Source: Shouchella sp047238345 (lineage in GTDB: Bacteria; Bacillota; Bacilli; Bacillales; Bacillaceae_D). Taken from it: 64,000 nt of DNA. The position numbers and the translations under genes are program-made. Location: positions 248,001 to 312,000 of the forward strand of contig NZ_JBDFMQ010000001.1 of the NCBI RefSeq assembly GCF_047238345.1. Direction: 5' to 3'. Numbering within the stretch: the first letter of the stretch is position 1; each line of letters starts with the position of its first letter. The notes below the pieces were generated by a model. That model saw only the letters and a list, made by a program, of their open reading frames with translations, made no database searches and was not told where the DNA came from. This document shows, piece after piece, positions 51,003 to 60,726 of this stretch.

Positions 51003-51911
51003 GTGAATGAGGTCATATATGATGTTCAAAAAGAGAAGCTAAGAGAATTAATTCATCACCACACTGATTGTGATGGCAACCACACTACGCGAGTTCCGTC
51101 TTTAATCTTAAGTAAACGGAGAGAAGCACATGAACAACGATTTGGTGTTACAACGCCTGCTTTATGCATAATCGTGCAAGGAGAAAAGCGAATTCGGCTA
51201 GGCAATGAATCCTATACGTATGGAGAACAACATTTTCTGTTTGCGGCTCACCAGTTGCCTGTTGCAGGCGCTATTATAGAAGCTTCAAAAGAGGTTCCTT
51301 ATTTAGCATTAAAAATTGAAATCAATGCTAAAGAAATTAATGAAGTATTAAATTCGGTAGGGAATCCAATTCATCACGATAAACAAGCTGAACGGGGGAT
51401 CGTTGTTAGTCAACTACAACCATCATTACTAGATGCTGTCGTTCGCTATGTTGATTTAATTAATCATCCCAACGATGTGCACATGTTGGCGCCTTTGTAT
51501 AAAAAAGAAGTGATTTATAAGCTTTTGCAAGGTCCTTTTCAAGCAATGCTGGTTAAAGTTGCGACAGAAGGTAGTGCGTCAAATGGGGTAGAACAAGTCA
51601 TTCAATATATTTTGAACCATTATAAAGAAACGATTAGAATTGAGGAGCTTGCTAAACATGTTAATGTAAGTTCGGCTACTTTACATAGACATTTTAAAGA
51701 TGTCACGACGATGACCCCGATTCAATTTCAGAAGCAATTAAGATTACAAGAAGCAAGGCGTTTGCTTTATAACAGCTCTTTCGACGCGACGACCGTTGCA
51801 TACACTGTTGGATATGAAAGTCCGTCTCAATTTAACCGCGAATACACAAGATTGTTTGGCTTGTCTCCTGGAAAAGATAAACACGCCTATCAGCGCACGT
51901 TGTCTACCTAA
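51003..51911 (+). CDS. AraC-family regulator with AraC_N domain
   Basis: A ~302-residue protein. The N-terminal half is the AraC_N cupin (TTRVPSLILSKRREAHEQRF, PALCIIVQGEKRIRLGNESY, FLFAAHQLPVAG), the C-terminal half two HTH motifs (IRIEELAKHVNVSSATLHRH, DATTVAYTVGYESPSQFNRE). I prefer the GTG at 51003, 7 nt after AAGGTGG; an ATG at 50997 is nearly equal. Divergent from the MFS gene. Confidence 0.9.
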   Translation: MNEVIYDVQKEKLRELIHHHTDCDGNHTTRVPSLILSKRREAHEQRFGVTTPALCIIVQGEKRIRLGNESYTYGEQHFLFAAHQLPVAGAIIEASKEVPYLALKIEINAKEINEVLNSVGNPIHHDKQAERGIVVSQLQPSLLDAVVRYVDLINHPNDVHMLAPLYKKEVIYKLLQGPFQAMLVKVATEGSASNGVEQVIQYILNHYKETIRIEELAKHVNVSSATLHRHFKDVTTMTPIQFQKQLRLQEARRLLYNSSFDATTVAYTVGYESPSQFNREYTRLFGLSPGKDKHAYQRTLST

Positions 51912-51984
51912 AAAGAGAATCTTTGCGACACTATCGTTCACAAAGATTTCTTCTGTTTAGTTGAAGCGTAAGAACACGTTATTT

Positions 51985-53988
51985 CTACTTTTGTTCTTCA
52001 ACATGAAATTGACTGGTCAGTTGTTTAAGATTGTTGGCTACTTCACCTAACTGCTCAACTGAAGCTGCAATCTCTTCCATAGATGCAAGTTGTTCCTCCG
52101 TCGATGCGGAGATGTTCTGCATACTAGCAGAGGCTTGTTCACTAATAGAAGAAAGATCTTGAAAAGTCGTCACGAACGCCTGACTGTCTTGGCCAAGAGA
52201 GGCTACATTTTTAGCTGATTCGTTGACTTCTATAGCAACGTCTTGAACAAATGTCTGGATTTCCCCAAATGATTGACCTGCTGTTTGAACGACTTCAATT
52301 CCTTTATTGACTTGATTGGTGCTTTGATCCATCTGTTCAATGGTCCGTTTCGTGTCTTGTTGAACGGATTGAACAAGTTCCGAAATCGTTTCAGTAGAGG
52401 CTGCTGTCATGTCAGAAAGTTTTCGAACTTCGTCTGCGACAATCGAGAAGCCTCGCCCATGCTCACCAGCTCTTGCAGCTTCAATGGCTGCGTTTAGTGC
52501 AAGAAGATTGGTCTGTGTGGCAATCCCTTTTATCGTCTCCGTTACTTCTTCAATTTCCTTAGAACGGTTTCCTAACGTATCAATGTGCAAGGATAATTGT
52601 TTGACGGTATCTTTAATCTGCGTCATCTGTTCAATAGCTGTTGTGATTGCTTCGTTTCCTTTATGTACGGTTAAGGCAGCATGATCAGTCGTCTTATGTA
52701 TATGGTTTGTTTTTTTGACGACATGGTTGACGTCACTGGACATGGCGCTCGCGACTTGCTCACTTTGCCTGACACTTACACTTTGCTTTTCTACACCATT
52801 TGCCACTTCTTGAACCGCTTCTGTTATCTGTTCGGTTGCGCTCATATTTTCATTTGTAATTGACGTTAATGTGTAGGCTGACTGAGACAAATCAGTTGAT
52901 TTTGCTTGAATGTTCGTAATCATGAGTACGAGAGAAGCCCGCATTTTCTCAAACGAACGGCCTAGACGTCCTATTTCGTCTGTTTGTCTAGCATTGACTA
53001 CATATGGGATAGATAGATTTCCTTCTGCCATACGTTCTGAAGCATGGATTAGACGTTGTATAGGAGTGTTAATGGATGTAACGAGAAAATAGATAATGAT
53101 CATGCCAATAAGTATGGCGATAGTTAAAACAGTAAGAGCACTAGTAAGGATAGGCATAACCGCTTCGTTCATCTCTTCTTCATACATGGAAGCTGCTATA
53201 GTCCAACCTGTTACGTCATTGGATTGAAACGTTAGAAGTTGGTCGTCGCCATTTGACGAATAGGAAAGGAAGCCTTCGTTGACATCAGTAAACGAGAGGA
53301 ACGACTCATCAGCTTCGACACCAGGCTCCTCGTAAGGGTGGGAGACATAGGCATTATTTTCGTCTAATAAAAAGACATAGCCTGTTTCCCCAATAGTAAT
53401 ACTTGATAAAAGGTCAGAGATTACGGTTAATTCGAGATTTAGTGCGGCAACGCCTAATCCGTCATCTGTGGTACGGGCAATTGTGGTAACAGGTTGTTCG
53501 GAAGACTGAGAAATATAAGGAGATGTGATTATAATCTCTCCTGCCTGTTCCATGGCTCGTTGGTACCATGGTCGTTCTCTCGGGTCGTAGTCGGGTGGAT
53601 TTTGAAATGACGAGGGTGCGTTAATAAAATCGCCTGTTTCCATACCAACATAAGTTTGCTCAACGTGGTTTTTTGTTGCTTGGAGGGAGTCAAGTAAGAA
53701 CCGCTGGTTTCCTGGTTCCTCCTCGTTGAAATCTGCTAAATCACTAGCTGAAGCAATGTATTCAATATTTTCTACCTGAGCCTCTATAAAAAGGGTAAGG
53801 GTTTCATCTACGATTGCAAGACTTTCTTCAGTAGCCGAGGTCATCTCATCCAATATTGCTTCTTTTGCATTTTGGTAAGAGATCAACCCAATAAGTGCGC
53901 TTGGAATTACTAAGATTGCAGTAAAAGCTATAAAGAGCTTTGTACGTAGCTTCATAAATTGGATATTTTGTAAAAAGCGTGTAAACAT
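51985..53988 (-). CDS. Methyl-accepting chemotaxis protein (dCache sensor)
   Basis: A 667-residue transducer: TM1 near 15-37 (KLFIAFTAILVIPSALIGLI), an extracellular double-Cache domain to about 290 (YDPRERPWYQRAMEQAGEII, TGYVFLLDENNAYVSHPYEE), TM2, a HAMP domain (HASERMAEGNLSIPYVV), then the coiled-coil signalling domain whose tip reads QTNLLALNAAIEAARAGEHG near residue 500. AGGAG precedes the ATG. Ligand is probably a small amino acid or carboxylate, as for many dCache MCPs (inference). Confidence 0.95.
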   Translation of the reverse strand: MFTRFLQNIQFMKLRTKLFIAFTAILVIPSALIGLISYQNAKEAILDEMTSATEESLAIVDETLTLFIEAQVENIEYIASASDLADFNEEEPGNQRFLLDSLQATKNHVEQTYVGMETGDFINAPSSFQNPPDYDPRERPWYQRAMEQAGEIIITSPYISQSSEQPVTTIARTTDDGLGVAALNLELTVISDLLSSITIGETGYVFLLDENNAYVSHPYEEPGVEADESFLSFTDVNEGFLSYSSNGDDQLLTFQSNDVTGWTIAASMYEEEMNEAVMPILTSALTVLTIAILIGMIIIYFLVTSINTPIQRLIHASERMAEGNLSIPYVVNARQTDEIGRLGRSFEKMRASLVLMITNIQAKSTDLSQSAYTLTSITNENMSATEQITEAVQEVANGVEKQSVSVRQSEQVASAMSSDVNHVVKKTNHIHKTTDHAALTVHKGNEAITTAIEQMTQIKDTVKQLSLHIDTLGNRSKEIEEVTETIKGIATQTNLLALNAAIEAARAGEHGRGFSIVADEVRKLSDMTAASTETISELVQSVQQDTKRTIEQMDQSTNQVNKGIEVVQTAGQSFGEIQTFVQDVAIEVNESAKNVASLGQDSQAFVTTFQDLSSISEQASASMQNISASTEEQLASMEEIAASVEQLGEVANNLKQLTSQFHVEEQK

Positions 53989-54289
53989 GGTCCATCTTCT
54001 CCTAACTGTATTGGTTCATAAGGGCAACATACTTACTATCGTCATGATGAAGAGAGGATTAAACCTTTTGTGCATTTTTATAAAAAATATATGGCGAGAT
54101 GACAAAAAAGGATGACCAGGGAGCACGCGCCACATAAATTAATTTCTAATATTTAGTTTAGCGTTAAGAACCGCAAGGTCAAATTTCTATCAAAGACGAT
54201 CCCTAAGGATGGGTTTGTTTCCTGCGTGGTGTGCTTTTGTATGTGTTATTCTTAAGAAAGAGTAGAAATGATGCTAGGAGATGACGCAT
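53989..54289. other. Intergenic region
   Basis: About 300 bases between divergent genes. No gene or clear dyad seen; promoters of both genes are presumably here. Confidence 0.4.
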
Positions 54290-54814
54290 ATGAAGCGAAT
54301 TGCAATTGATATGGATGAAGTGATGGCAGATTTTAATAAGAAACATCTTGCGCTGTTCAATGCAGATTATGGTGAAGCCTTAACAGTGGAGGATTTGCAC
54401 GGAAAGAAATTACGGGAATTGCGCCCGAATCTCGTAAATGAAATTCGAGGATACTTAAAAGATCCTGGTTATTTTCGTGATTTAGAAGTGATTCAAGACG
54501 CTCAAGAAGTGATTAAAGAATTACATGAAACATATGAAGTGTATATTGCGACGGCAGCAATGCATTTTCCGTCATCCTTTACAGCGAAGTATGAATGGCT
54601 ACAGGAACATTTTCCGTTTTTAAATGATCAGCATTTTGTGTTTTGTGGCGATAAAAGCGTCATTAAAGCAGATTATTTGATTGATGACAATGTCTATCAG
54701 CTCGAGCGCTTTACTGGAAAAGGTATCCTCTATACCGCCCCTCATAATGTTCATGAGGAACGATTCACGCGGGTCAATCATTGGCAAGATGTGAGGGACT
54801 ATTTCTTGAAATAA
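54290..54814 (+). CDS. 5'(3')-deoxyribonucleotidase
   Basis: A 174-residue HAD phosphatase of the NT5C family. The nucleophile motif is MKRIAIDMDEVMADF (DMDE at the N-terminus), YIATAAMHFPSSFTAKYEWL the substrate loop, and KADYLIDDNVYQL the acidic motif. ATG at 54290 has AGGAG 9 nt upstream; the in-frame ATG at 54281 touches that site. Dephosphorylates deoxynucleoside monophosphates. Confidence 0.9.
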   Translation: MKRIAIDMDEVMADFNKKHLALFNADYGEALTVEDLHGKKLRELRPNLVNEIRGYLKDPGYFRDLEVIQDAQEVIKELHETYEVYIATAAMHFPSSFTAKYEWLQEHFPFLNDQHFVFCGDKSVIKADYLIDDNVYQLERFTGKGILYTAPHNVHEERFTRVNHWQDVRDYFLK

Positions 54815-54819
54815 TAAAG

Positions 54820-54870
54820 ATGTAAGGGTAATCGGATCTATTTTCGGTTTTCCTTACATTTTTTTATGTT
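54820..54870 (+). terminator. Terminator
   Basis: TGTAAGG / CCTTACA with seven T following; the long loop has an inner AATCGGA / TTCGGTT partial dyad. Confidence 0.7.
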
Positions 54871-54980
54871 GAATGTTGTTTCTGAAGGGAAGCTTCGCTG
54901 GCATAAGTTTTGCAAGTAGATCATTCGAGTGGATGTGGAAAGAACTGCGCTTAATCTAATTAGGATAAGGGAGTGCATAA

Positions 54981-56708
54981 ATGCGACGAATTGTTTGGAG
55001 CGCTGTCCTATTGGTTGCTTTATTGTTTAGTCCGCAAATGGTTGAAGCAGGCACAACAGAGTCTGGTTCATATGGAGGCAAGCGCTATCAACTTTATACG
55101 CCTGAGTCTGTTTCAGCAACAGAGAATGCACCACTTGTTGTTATGTTACATGGGTGTACCCAAGATGCCAATCAGTTTGCTGCAGGTACGCAGATGAATG
55201 GTGTCGCTGATCGGGAAGGGTTCTATGTCTTATATCCTGAGCAAAGCGCAGCAGCAGATATGCAAAAATGTTGGAAGTGGTTTGAAGCTGCTCATCAAGC
55301 AAGAGGCAGAGGAGAGCCGGCAACACTTGCAGGTCTTGTCCAGCAGGTCATGAACCAGAAACAAGTAGAGACAGAAGAGGTGTATGTTACAGGTCTCTCG
55401 GCAGGAGGGGCGATGGCAGGGATTATGGGTGCAACCTATCCCGACATATTTTCTGGTATTGGTGTGGCTTCTGGCCTTGAATATAAGGCAGGAACGACCC
55501 AGCTAGAAGGGGTAATGGCTATGTCAAATGGAGGGCCAGACCCAGCTCGGCAAGGCCAGTTAGCGTTCCAAGCAATGGGGACGCATGCCAAAGTTGTCCC
55601 AACTATTGTGTTTCATGGAACAGCTGATTACACAGTCAATGTGATAAATGGGAACCAAGTGCTAAGCCAATGGGCAAAAACGAATGATCTAGTGCTTGGT
55701 GGTCGTGGTCTCATTACAGATCAAGCGGATGAAAAAATGAATGAGCAAGTACCAGGTGGACGTAGCTATTCAGAGGAATTCTATCGACATAGCGAGACGA
55801 ATGAACTTGTATTAAAAAAAGTACTTGTTAACGGAATGGGCCATGCGTGGTCTGGTGGGAGTACAGCTGGTAGTTATACAGATCCGAGTGGGCCAAATGC
55901 CAGTGAAATGATGTGGGATTTCTTTTCGAATCTAGGTGAGGATGATAATGAACAGCCTGATCGGCCAACGGTTGTGGCAAATCCCTCTGGAGGTGTATTT
56001 CGAGACCCCGTGACGGTGGCGGTGTCAAGTGAGACAGCGAAGGACATTCGATGTCAGACTGATGGCCGTGAAGCAAAAGCTGATTCTCCTTTATACACAG
56101 GGCCATTTCTATTCGAAAAAACGACTACTTTATCCTGTGTCGGTGTGTCGGAAGGGGGGACGACCGGTGCAGTGCTATTGGAAGTCTATCAAATTGAAGA
56201 CGACGGAGAATCGGGAGAAGAGAAACAAATTAAGGCAGATGCGGCAAACTCGGGGTTTGTCGGGAGATTGGCGGCTGACGGTATCGGCTCACAACTGAAG
56301 GCTGGTGACAAAGGGATGTTTAATACTGATACATTTCGTTCAATTCTCTCCTTTTCAACGACAGATATCTCACAAACCAGTAACGCTGTGTTAAAAGTAC
56401 CTATTTCACGAGTAAAGGGAAATGTGTCTGGGCTCGTTCTCGATGCAAAAAACAATTTTTTTGGTAACGGCATTCAGGTAGAACGAGCTGATTTTGCTGC
56501 TCAAGGGGATTATAACGCCATCAGTCAAGCAACGGTGAAAAGTGGCGATCGTTATGTAGAGTTTTCATTACCTGCAAACGTTGTAAAGGCGTTAAATGAG
56601 CAAAAAACAATGCAGTTCCGTATACGTGCGACATCAACGGCGAGTTTTCAAGCAAACGTTGTCCATTTTAAGCAAGAGGATGACGCACCTGTAATGGTGA
56701 TTAACTAA
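54981..56708 (+). CDS. Secreted PHB-depolymerase-family esterase with extra C-terminal domains
   Basis: A 575-residue exported protein. Signal peptide MRRIVWSAVLLVALLFSPQM... cleaved after VEA. Residues 30-320: esterase/PHB depolymerase fold with oxyanion VVMLHGCTQDANQFA, lipase box GLSAGGAMAG, and catalytic His in MGHAWSGGSTAGSYTDPSGP. Residues about 335-410: chitobiase-C-terminal-like repeat (VVANPSGGVFRDPVTVAVSS). Residues about 420-575: beta-rich domain of the DUF7594/CBM96-like type (SILSFSTTDISQTSNAVLKV). Acts outside on polyesters or acylated polysaccharides; AAGGGAG precedes the ATG. Confidence 0.88.
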   Translation: MRRIVWSAVLLVALLFSPQMVEAGTTESGSYGGKRYQLYTPESVSATENAPLVVMLHGCTQDANQFAAGTQMNGVADREGFYVLYPEQSAAADMQKCWKWFEAAHQARGRGEPATLAGLVQQVMNQKQVETEEVYVTGLSAGGAMAGIMGATYPDIFSGIGVASGLEYKAGTTQLEGVMAMSNGGPDPARQGQLAFQAMGTHAKVVPTIVFHGTADYTVNVINGNQVLSQWAKTNDLVLGGRGLITDQADEKMNEQVPGGRSYSEEFYRHSETNELVLKKVLVNGMGHAWSGGSTAGSYTDPSGPNASEMMWDFFSNLGEDDNEQPDRPTVVANPSGGVFRDPVTVAVSSETAKDIRCQTDGREAKADSPLYTGPFLFEKTTTLSCVGVSEGGTTGAVLLEVYQIEDDGESGEEKQIKADAANSGFVGRLAADGIGSQLKAGDKGMFNTDTFRSILSFSTTDISQTSNAVLKVPISRVKGNVSGLVLDAKNNFFGNGIQVERADFAAQGDYNAISQATVKSGDRYVEFSLPANVVKALNEQKTMQFRIRATSTASFQANVVHFKQEDDAPVMVIN

Positions 56709-56744
56709 AAACAAGAGGTGCGCATCATGCGCACCTCTTGTTTT
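56708..56744. terminator. Strong bidirectional terminator
   Basis: Perfect 17-bp stem AAAACAAGAGGTGCGCA / TGCGCACCTCTTGTTTT, loop TCA. Serves the esterase and the convergent ferredoxin gene. Confidence 0.96.
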
Positions 56745-56749
56745 AGGTT

Positions 56750-57073
56750 TCATTCCTCTGGACGAGTGCCAGGGTCCATTTGTTCACTGGTTGCTGTTCG
56801 TAATGGCTTTACTTTTAAATCTTGATCAATACGAATTTGGCAGGACAGGCGTAGATTGTCAGCAGTGATTCCTTTTTTCTCACGGGCTGCTGCCTCTAAT
56901 TCGCCTATAGGACCAGCATCGCCGTCAACGATCTCGCAAAGGCAAGTCGTGCAGCGTGCTTTTCCGCCACAACGGTGAAGAATATCAACGCCATTGTCTT
57001 CTAAAGCGAGCACAAGTTTTTTTCCTTGTTCCGCTCGGAAGGTATGATAGCCTTCTGCGTGAATCATGGGCAT
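56750..57073 (-). CDS. 2Fe-2S ferredoxin (plant/adrenodoxin type)
   Basis: A 107-residue protein with the cluster motif CGGKARCTTC (Cys-x5-Cys-x2-Cys) and a distal Cys in LRLSCQIRID. ATG at 57073 has GAGGGG 9 nt upstream; the in-frame ATG at 57082 is adjacent to that site. Electron carrier for an unknown oxygenase or reductase. Single gene. Confidence 0.92.
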   Translation of the reverse strand: MPMIHAEGYHTFRAEQGKKLVLALEDNGVDILHRCGGKARCTTCLCEIVDGDAGPIGELEAAAREKKGITADNLRLSCQIRIDQDLKVKPLRTATSEQMDPGTRPEE

Positions 57074-57210
57074 CGTAATCATTCCCCTCTTATCAGTCGT
57101 TCACGTCTAGTTTAGCATGAAAGCAGGTGCGAGCCTACCTTGATTTACACGTCGAGACTGAAAAGGGGTTAGGGTATTTCGTACCGTATTCTTATGTAAA
57201 AGAGGCCAAT

Positions 57211-57399
57211 TTATTCAAGGCCATAATGAACGAGTAATTGTGTTTCTAAGTGCTCGGCTTGCTCAAATGGCAAGACACGGCGTTTTTTGCGTACATAATC
57301 TTCAATTGCACGAAGGTAAGCAGACAATTCACTCGTTGCGGTTGGAAGAAACGCTTGTGCACGTTCTTCAACAGCGCGTAAATCTTCAGCTGTATACAT
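57211..57399 (-). CDS. Small helical hypothetical protein
   Basis: A 62-residue protein MYTAEDLRAVEERAQAFLPT..., predicted as two to three helices with a basic centre (YVRKKRRVLPFEQ). GGAG 8 nt before the ATG at 57399. No family recognised; conserved-looking composition and a clean site support it. Confidence 0.65.
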   Translation of the reverse strand: MYTAEDLRAVEERAQAFLPTATSELSAYLRAIEDYVRKKRRVLPFEQAEHLETQLLVHYGLE

Positions 57400-57593
57400 C
57401 TTCCTCACTCCTACAGAGACTTCTTAATCCTAGTTTATAACGATAGAGGCACCATAACTACTTAAGATCTGCTAAAGAATACGTAAAAGTCTCTTAACAG
57501 AGTGAAAAGTAACGGAGAATGGGTAGCAGATGTTTAAAAAGGAACAAGTTGTGGGATACCAATTAGAATGCAAAAAAAGATCGGAGGTTTCTC

Positions 57594-58523
57594 ATGCTTT
57601 GTCAATCAGATGATGAACTACAATTATTAGTGAACCAAGCGAGAGATGTGACCGATGATGGAAAAGTGGCAGATTACATACCAGCATTAGCCAAGGCGGA
57701 TAAAGACAAATTGTCGGTCGCTTTATTTTACCCTGATGGTCGTTTTTTTTCTGCAGGAGACACAAGCGAAAACTTTACACTGCAAAGTATTTCAAAAGTT
57801 TTAGCGCTTGCCCTTGCCCTTATTGATCACGGCGAAGATTATGTGTTTGACCGTGTGGGAAAAGAGCCGACAGGTGATCCGTTTAATTCTATAGCGAAAT
57901 TAGAAACGAATAAGCCGTCTAAACCATTAAATCCAATGATTAATGCAGGTGCATTGGCTGTGACACATATGATAAAAGGAGAGTCTGTACCACACCGATT
58001 GGAACGGTTATTACAATTTATTCGTTGTTTATCCAACAATGAGACAATCGCTTATAATGAAGAGGTAGCAAAGTCCGAGTATGAAACAGCTGATTTAAAC
58101 CGTGCCTTAGCATTCTTTATGAAACAGCACGACGTGATAACCGAAGACATTGAAGGGTTGATTGATTTATATACGAAGCAATGTGCCATTGAGATGAATT
58201 GTAAAGACTTAGCGCGAATCGGTTGTGTACTCGCTATGGATGGACGAGATCCAGAAAGCGACGAGCAAGTCGTTCCTGTAGATGTTGCGCGGATTTGTAA
58301 GACTTTTATGGTGACATGCGGCATGTATAACGCATCAGGCGAATTTGCAATCAATGTAGGGATCCCTGCAAAAAGTGGTGTTTCTGGAGGGATTATGGGT
58401 TCCATTCCAAAGAAATGTGGCATTGGAATATGTGGTCCGTCTTTAGACGATAAAGGCAATTCAATCGCAGGGATTCGTTTGTTAGAAATGATGTCGCGTC
58501 AATACTCATTATCCATGTTTTAG
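57594..58523 (+). CDS. glsA: Glutaminase A
   Basis: A 309-residue serine-dependent beta-lactamase-fold glutaminase that makes glutamate and ammonia. Catalytic S-x-x-K in FTLQSISKVLALAL, NPMINAGALAVTHM, ELCK-type EMNCKDLARIGCVLAMDG, SGVSGGIMGSIPKKCGIGI. GGAGG precedes the ATG. The length is standard. Confidence 0.96.
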   Translation: MLCQSDDELQLLVNQARDVTDDGKVADYIPALAKADKDKLSVALFYPDGRFFSAGDTSENFTLQSISKVLALALALIDHGEDYVFDRVGKEPTGDPFNSIAKLETNKPSKPLNPMINAGALAVTHMIKGESVPHRLERLLQFIRCLSNNETIAYNEEVAKSEYETADLNRALAFFMKQHDVITEDIEGLIDLYTKQCAIEMNCKDLARIGCVLAMDGRDPESDEQVVPVDVARICKTFMVTCGMYNASGEFAINVGIPAKSGVSGGIMGSIPKKCGIGICGPSLDDKGNSIAGIRLLEMMSRQYSLSMF

Positions 58524-58606
58524 CAGGGGGATAGGCTCCTGCTTTTTTCCTGTTTCATGCAGAGTCGACTTGGCGTATAATCGATAAGCAGAATAAGGAG
58601 AGAACG

Positions 58607-60682
58607 ATGAAAGTGACCATTCATAGTGGCTTATATGAAATAAAAAAAGAAATGCAGCAACGAAAGCATCAGCGAATGACGATAAAGATGCGTTCCTTTA
58701 TGACTCGTATTGGACAAAAAAGACGCACGAGTCAACTAGTGCAGCAAGTCAATAAACAGTTAAACAAGATGGGCATGAGGGCCTATTCACCAAAGGGATC
58801 ACAATGGCACCATTTAAAAATGGATGAATGGGTCACGTTTGCCTCGCAATTAAAAGAACGATCGCCTCATCACGTTCATGTAAAGGAAAATGATCATCCG
58901 TTTCATTTGTACCTTCATCAACAAGAAGCGTTAGAGAAGCTCGAACAAATGAAGCGACCGTTTTCTGGACTGTTATCTATTCCTACAGGTGGTGGAAAAA
59001 CAGTAGTGGCAGTTCACTGGCTCTTAAAAGAAGGAGTGAAAAAGGGCCGGAAAGTACTGTGGCTTACTCACCGACATGATTTACTTGATCAAGCATTCTT
59101 AACCATTCAAAAGCATGCAACAGACGCTCTTTTAGCAAAGGATCAAGATTTTACATGTCGGCTTGTCTCTAGTGAAGAGACGCACCAATCGATTCGAGAT
59201 ATTCAAGCAACGGACCACGTTGTAATTGGAACAAATGGGAGTCTTGTTGGACAACTAACGCTTTTACTGAGAAACTGGCTCACGCCTCAAGAAGAGATAC
59301 TCATTATTGTGGACGAAGCGCATCACGCCGTTTCGGAAACGTATGAGCAAATATTAACGACATTAAGTCATCAGGTTAAGCCAACCATACTTGGCCTAAC
59401 GGCAACTCCTTTCCGAACGGTGGAAGAAGAAAAAGGCTTGTTAAAAAAACGTTTTTCCGCTGACATTGTGTATAAACTTGATGTCGCTACGCTTATTGCT
59501 CGGGGAATTTTAGCAGAACCGATCTTTAAAGAAATGAAAACAGGCGTGAAGAAGCTTCCGACCTTGTCAATGAAGGACGTGCAGCAAATTCATACAGCAG
59601 ATGTACTACCGCCAAAGATTGAACAGTATTTAGCGGTTCATCAGTCGCGCAATAAGGCGATTGTCGGTGAATATGTCAATGGTGCTCATGTATATAAAAA
59701 AACCTTGGTGTTCGCGCTGAATCGAAACCATGCGGTACAGTTAACGAAACAATTTAGCGCTCAAGGCATTCGTGCTGACTTTTTTATTTCAGGGGAAGAA
59801 AAGAAGCAGACGGCATTGGAACAGTTTAAAGATGGAACGCTTGATGTGCTTGTGAATGTCAATATGTTGACGGAAGGGACGGACTTACCCGATGTGCAGA
59901 CCGTTTTCTTAACGAGGCCCACAACCTCCGCCATCTTAATGACGCAAATGATTGGTCGAGCAATGAGGGGAATTGAAGCAGGTGGAACGGAAACAGCAAG
60001 GATTGTCCATTTTCAAGACGACTGGCCAGAAACGATTTCATGGATCACACCAAATGAATTGTATCGTGATGACCTTGCGAAATTAAAGCAACCGCACCTA
60101 CTTGAACGAAAACACCCGGTTGAGCCGATTTCTTTCCATCACGTGCAGCATTTATTTGAGAAAAACATCCATAGAGACACAGAGCAGTACCGTTTTACAG
60201 AAACGATTCCCATTGGCGTGTACTCCTTTCTAGATACGAAAACGCAGCAAACGGTCGACATCCTTGTTTATGAACATTTAGTTGATGCGTTTGAGGCATG
60301 GATGAAGGCGCTGGAAATCGCTTCTGATGAGGAAGAAACGACACAGATCCATTATGCTGAAAGAAACTACTTTAAAGAAAAAAGGCATACCTTTGGCTAT
60401 GATCGAAACGATCTACAAGCCATTCATCGTTATGTAAGGGAAACAAAGAAAAAGCCAATGCTGAGACGATTTAAAAATCGTGAAGCGGTGGATGTTACAA
60501 AACTAGCAGAAAAATTATCGCAGAAAGGGCTCGTTGCCGAAGCGAAGAAAGCGTTTATCGATCGGTATTGGCACGATGAACAATCGTTTCTTGCAGTCTA
60601 CTTCGGTTTTAATAAACTAGCGTTTCGGAAACGATTAGAATTAGAGTTGCTGAGGCTAGAAGAGCCGGATTTGTTTGAGTGA
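58607..60682 (+). CDS. DEAD/DEAH-box superfamily 2 helicase
   Basis: A 691-residue protein. A basic N-terminal ~100 residues, Walker A SIPTGGGKTVVA (126-132 core), DEAH in ILIIVDEAHHAVSETY, motif III LGLTATPFRT, helicase C with VNMLTEGTDLPDVQTVF and QMIGRAMRG. The C-terminal ~220 residues are unassigned. It resembles RadD/type III-restriction-like helicases that act on damaged DNA or RNA. AGGAG precedes the ATG. It stands alone. Confidence 0.9.
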   Translation: MKVTIHSGLYEIKKEMQQRKHQRMTIKMRSFMTRIGQKRRTSQLVQQVNKQLNKMGMRAYSPKGSQWHHLKMDEWVTFASQLKERSPHHVHVKENDHPFHLYLHQQEALEKLEQMKRPFSGLLSIPTGGGKTVVAVHWLLKEGVKKGRKVLWLTHRHDLLDQAFLTIQKHATDALLAKDQDFTCRLVSSEETHQSIRDIQATDHVVIGTNGSLVGQLTLLLRNWLTPQEEILIIVDEAHHAVSETYEQILTTLSHQVKPTILGLTATPFRTVEEEKGLLKKRFSADIVYKLDVATLIARGILAEPIFKEMKTGVKKLPTLSMKDVQQIHTADVLPPKIEQYLAVHQSRNKAIVGEYVNGAHVYKKTLVFALNRNHAVQLTKQFSAQGIRADFFISGEEKKQTALEQFKDGTLDVLVNVNMLTEGTDLPDVQTVFLTRPTTSAILMTQMIGRAMRGIEAGGTETARIVHFQDDWPETISWITPNELYRDDLAKLKQPHLLERKHPVEPISFHHVQHLFEKNIHRDTEQYRFTETIPIGVYSFLDTKTQQTVDILVYEHLVDAFEAWMKALEIASDEEETTQIHYAERNYFKEKRHTFGYDRNDLQAIHRYVRETKKKPMLRRFKNREAVDVTKLAEKLSQKGLVAEAKKAFIDRYWHDEQSFLAVYFGFNKLAFRKRLELELLRLEEPDLFE

Positions 60683-60693
60683 TGAAAAGAATA

Positions 60694-60715
60694 GGAGCTA
60701 AATCATTTTAGCTCC
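60694..60715. terminator. Terminator between helicase and the secreted protein
   Basis: Perfect GGAGCTAAA / TTTAGCTCC stem with a 4-nt loop. Confidence 0.8.
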
Positions 60716-60726
60716 CTTTATATTTC

